Source: Hyaloperonospora brassicae
Taxonomy: Eukaryota > Oomycota > Peronosporomycetes > Peronosporales > Peronosporaceae
NCBI GenBank assembly: GCA_947650285.1
Contig: CANTFL010001467.1
Span: 186,001 to 250,000, forward strand
Direction: 5' to 3'
Length of the DNA stretch: 64,000 nucleotides
Of the stretch, positions 59,566 to 64,000 are shown one piece after another. Position numbers and translations under genes: made by a program. The first letter of the stretch is position 1, and each line of letters starts with the position of its first letter. A model generated the notes under the pieces. The model was not told the DNA's origin and did no database searches. It was given only the letters and a program-made list of their open reading frames with translations.

Positions 59566-62500
59566 CTTCTGTAGAGAGTTTGATGGATATTTCTTTATAC
59601 TACAAGGGTAGTGATATTCTACTGCAGATACCACCCATCAGTCTAATTCTACTTAGTGGGTAAGCCGATTCTGCGAGCTGGTCAATGGTTAATATCACGA
59701 CATTCAAATACCATCCGCATTAGTTCATCAGGATTTTGGCGTTAATCAATTTTTCCGGCACATGATAGATTAAAACATTGGTCATGCAAAAACGTGGTAA
59801 TATTTACCAATATATGGTATTGTCCATCTAGGAACTGCACTTGTTTGATATAGTGTTATTCAAATTTTGGGATACCACATTAAAAAACGAGATCCATTGA
59901 CCCTCTAGATTGCCTGATCCCAACGTTTCAATTAATTTTCAGTTCTAGACGAGTACTAAACGCCACACTGCTATAGACCTGGGTCTACTTGTGGGCACAT
60001 TAATGACGATGGATCTTGCAATATCATACACAACTCGTCCAGATCCAGCCTGATCGATATAGGCGCGAAAGCCTACAGGTAAGTTTTATCTCAACGCCTT
60101 ATTATTTATTAAAGAATTTTTTTAGAAAATTGACTAACTAGTCAAACTTTATATCATTTAATATATCATGTCCCGGTTCGAGGTTAAAATAGTCACGTAT
60201 CTGCCAAGAAAGAACCCCTTTGAGCATGAAAAGCGACATCGGCTTAATTACTGATCAAGATCGCAAACTATATTATTTTTATAGCAATATTTATTATGTG
60301 ACTATTCCATGATCTCCTCAAGTTTAGAATTTCGGCTGAATGGGTATTATGATGATGAGGCGTGCTCAATCTTAGTCTTACTAACTATGATGTATCCATA
60401 TACCAGCCTAAAATAACTTAACGGTGAAGAAAGTGCTTTCGATTGGTCCAATGTTGGCGCTATTAATTGATTGAGGCTGTACAAACTCTTTTCCGAGTTA
60501 AAATATTTATCAAAGTAAGTCTGACTTCGTTTACTATTAAAAGTATCGGCACAGATAGTGATACGCAGCTAAGTACATCCAAGATCGGCTGTGTATTTGT
60601 CAAACCTATTAACTATTTTTCCTATGTAATAACGTGCATGTTTTCATATTTCGTTTCAATTGCTGCGTAAGAAAACGCATGGCAAAATTATACGGCATCC
60701 TAAAGCTTTAATAAAACATTTAAAAAATATATATTACATGGCGTATATTGGTCGTGAAGGCATGATTCGTCCACATTTGTTCTCGCAACTGCGTCAGTTG
60801 ACATCCCGCCTATTGTAATATACCGTAGACGGTATCTGAGAACAAGTTGGCCGGGAGGGTGATAGCGTAATACAAATAATTTCATTTGTTACTAATCGCG
60901 AACTTCGTTGCTGCTGAAAGCCTTCGCCGGATCTTAGATAGAAAAATGATGTACTATTGATAATTCAAGCCTCCATTTGCATTAAAACGAAGGTAGGAGA
61001 GTATCATATGCTGAAGGCAACAACGAAATGTCATAAAAATTACCGAATAATTACTGATGTGATAAGGAGATAAAGCTTGCATTCGTCTGTAACGCGTTGT
61101 TACTCTTACGCGATCTGTTTTAACAACTAAGCAGATGGCCACCATCAAGATGCTTCAGGATGCGTATTTCTTTAATAGTATGTAGACAGCGCATGCGAGA
61201 TATGCGATGCGGTACGATGTTTTTCTGGTCGCTGATATTGAACAGACCCGTTTTTAATTTATTTGATATAATTTATATTAATTTGCAGCTTTGTGCGACC
61301 GACTATAATCTAATCTTCGACAAAACGAAACTATAAACAAAAAATACCGACATTCGAATAAACTTATAATACCCGTTTATGAGACGCGTAATGTCGTACA
61401 CTTCGTCGTATATTTTTTGTGTGTGTCAGTACAAGTAGTCTTACGGCCAATTACATTATACGTCTGATATTGAAGACCCAAAAGCTCATTAAAATTGAAT
61501 TGACAGTCGTGCAGACGAGCCTAGTTGATTGCCCTAACTAACAAGTTAAGTCGAGAGACCACGAATGCCGATAAGATTTATTAAAACTTGCGTCACCAGG
61601 GAATGCAGTTCCTTGTAGATAGTTAGCCTTCTAAGAATCTATATTTCGTATTCCTATCACTTTAAAATAAAGGTGCTGTTTACGCAATCTTAATTTAAAA
61701 TTATTTATAATAGATCCAATATACTATCGTTTATTCACTTCTTGCTGCCGGCATGGGTATGCATGCGCTGAAGAAGCAATAGTTTTAATACTTACAAATA
61801 GGGTGGACTATATACAAATATTCGTTTTTATTGTTTTCTTAGCCGTGCGAATCCTAAGGAAGGTACTTGCGACCAGACCATGCGGTTAGGTACAAGGTCA
61901 GTTTCAATTTCAGTAAAACAAATAGATCAACATCCTTACGAGCTCGCAATTTTTAGTCAATTCACGAAAAATTATAGCTGCATTTAGTTTTTCAAAAATG
62001 GCGAAAATCTGCAGTACTATATATCAATATTACATATTTTCAAATCCAAATACAAATATATTAGGATATGCTTCAAACGACTGCCGATTTTCCATACAAC
62101 GCAGTAGAATTCTAAGCGCATCCAATGGTTTCTGCATAATAAGCTGCTTCTATTTATCTATTTGCACCGTTACCAGGGCTATTTCTAAAAAAATGGTTTT
62201 CGATGAAACATTTCTCAAGGTCGTCTGGCCTAAATAATTTTAGAATGCTACGATCTGAAAGACCTAGGATTAGTCCTCCTTTGTAATATCAGTCAATGGT
62301 TGTTTGCGGCGTGATAGGCTAAGTTATTTGATATCCAGACTTATTGTCTAATCGCGCTCAGTAAGTAGTCAAATGCTCGCTACAATGAACCGCGATGAGT
62401 ATCGTCGACCATTCCCTACAAATATTGAATTAAAATGTTCCTTGTATATATAATGTAAATATGATCTCGTCATCTTATAATCATATTAAATTTCGTTAAC

Positions 62501-64000
62501 TAGCAGCAATTTGAGTGCACGCTCACCACAGGCGGGCGGGAGTTCGTTTAACGCTGTCTAATGGGATAAGTGATCTCGGTCGAGCTATTCTACAATCTCT
62601 ATGACCTAATGCCGTCAAAGCTGTACTTTTATCGTATCGGTATTGTAAAGGTGTATATTTTAAACCATTACGATTGATAACGATGACCTTCCATGTTTAC
62701 CAGACCGGCAGTCTCACAGTGAAGAATTTGGTACATAAGACTTTTCTTTAATCACTTACCTTACATTTTCGACTGTTGGTCTGGATTTAGGGCTTCGTAA
62801 GGGTCTTAAACGGTGTCAATTTTTAATGAGATTATTACTAAACATGAATTTTTGCTGCGCAGAATCTTTACAAAGAAATTTTGTACGAGCGATGTCATTC
62901 TAAGATGAGTCGATCGTCTGTCGTTTTACCTTAATACCATTTGTTCAGACATATCGCCCATCAATACCGCGTTCAGGTCACGAAGTACCGCTGTTAATAT
63001 ATATTTATCCCTGATCACAATTTTGATTTATTAGCCTGGATCGGCTGTTACAATCTGATAGCACCGGGTTGCATATTATATCTGACCAAAATTGATCGGT
63101 TAAGACTGTAAAAACCGTAAATCTATAACATTTGTTAAACCTAGTATCGCGGTCACGATCTATAACTTAGATCATAAAGCAATTGTTCAATGTACGTGCA
63201 GCATTATATCCGTATATAAAGACACCGTTCGTTGAATATACATATCACTTCACTTCACTATGGTCTTTGTTAACCCATGGACCCCGATCTATCCGACGGG
63301 ATCCTGGTCCAAGTCGATTAGGTAGTTCCCGATCCATCCAGATAAACTAATCATGCTTATAATAGTTCCAATTAAAGCACAAATTAAGGAATCGTTTCAT
63401 CATTCTCGACACCGATGGTCCGTCCTCCATACATTTAGTAAGGCTCGTTAATTACTTAGGCAAAGATCTGACGACAAGAGTATTCCCTTAATCGATCGTC
63501 CTCAACATGATATTAGCCGACTTCATCTCAGCTCATTTTCACATCACATATGGCGCTTTATCTTTCCAAGGGATACGATCTAAAGACATTACGTTCTTTA
63601 TTGTATTCATCGGCCTTCACACTGGTAACAGGGGTACTATCGTTAAATATACAATAATTTGCAACTTGAAGTGCTCAATCCCCGTACAATAATGTTGTAT
63701 TAACGGAGAGACGACATATCACACAAGCCTACCGTGGAAATGAGTCATGCGGCAGGAACATCACTTGAAGTGTTGTTCCTCAAAGCCTAGTTGTAATTAG
63801 CCAGCACCCTATTTGCACTATTCGCCGACACAAGGTAATCGCATCCTTACCTATGGCTCCATTCAGGGCTCGCCATCAACCAAATAGACTTGCAAGAACC
63901 TGCATCCAGCTACACCATTGTATTAAAATTTTAGTTTTATTAAAATATCTGAATTACCGATTGAAGATAAACGGTTAAGATACTTCTCCTAACCATTCCG
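59566..64000. other. AT-rich gene-free DNA
   Basis: Nothing recognisable on either strand. Frames are short and without motif (for example 60,467-60,670 and 61,998-62,237). No repeat matches to other parts of the window were noticed. Confidence 0.55.

Overview
The window looks like a gene-poor, repeat-rich stretch of an oomycete nuclear genome, probably a downy mildew or Phytophthora relative. This is inferred from the mix of chromodomain Ty3/Gypsy, Ty1/Copia and pogo-like elements, the very short introns of the one intact gene, and long AT-rich tracts without genes. No species is claimed.

Layout. Positions 1-8,900 are AT-rich with nothing recognisable except a GC-richer island at 6.0-6.9 kb. 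At 8.9-10.0 kb lies a diverged copy of a repeat whose two near-identical copies form a large inverted repeat (arms 13,256-14,411 and 18,069-19,224). The 3.7 kb between the arms holds a broken pogo/CENP-B-type DDE transposase. From 19.7 to 21.7 kb are fragments of a decayed Ty3/Gypsy element. A repeat family occurs as copy A (24.44-26.12 kb) and, inverted, as copy B (36.11-38.72 kb). Each copy carries a different transposon, and each shows the empty site for the other's insertion. Between them lie a full-length but broken Ty3/Gypsy chromodomain element (26,837-34,435, minus strand) and a broken gene for TFIID subunit TAF6 (about 34.44-36.10 kb, minus strand).

The only apparently intact host gene is a four-exon gene for the SUMO-activating enzyme subunit AOS1/SAE1 (40,480-41,694, minus strand, 327 residues). 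It is flanked by degraded, unrecognised coding remains. After an AT-rich desert (43.1-48.2 kb), a pair of ~830 bp direct repeats (48.2 and 58.7 kb) brackets a region into which a 5.0 kb Ty1/Copia element (49,780-54,789, minus strand) appears to be nested. The last 4.4 kb is AT-rich with nothing recognised.

Overall reading: one active-looking housekeeping gene survives in a graveyard of nested elements that has already consumed a TAF6 copy. No prokaryote-type system, CRISPR array, complete tRNA or rRNA gene is visible. The most informative observations are the reciprocal empty sites, the 1.15 kb inverted repeat, the TAF6 relic, and the Pol III-like boxes inside the Copia LTRs.
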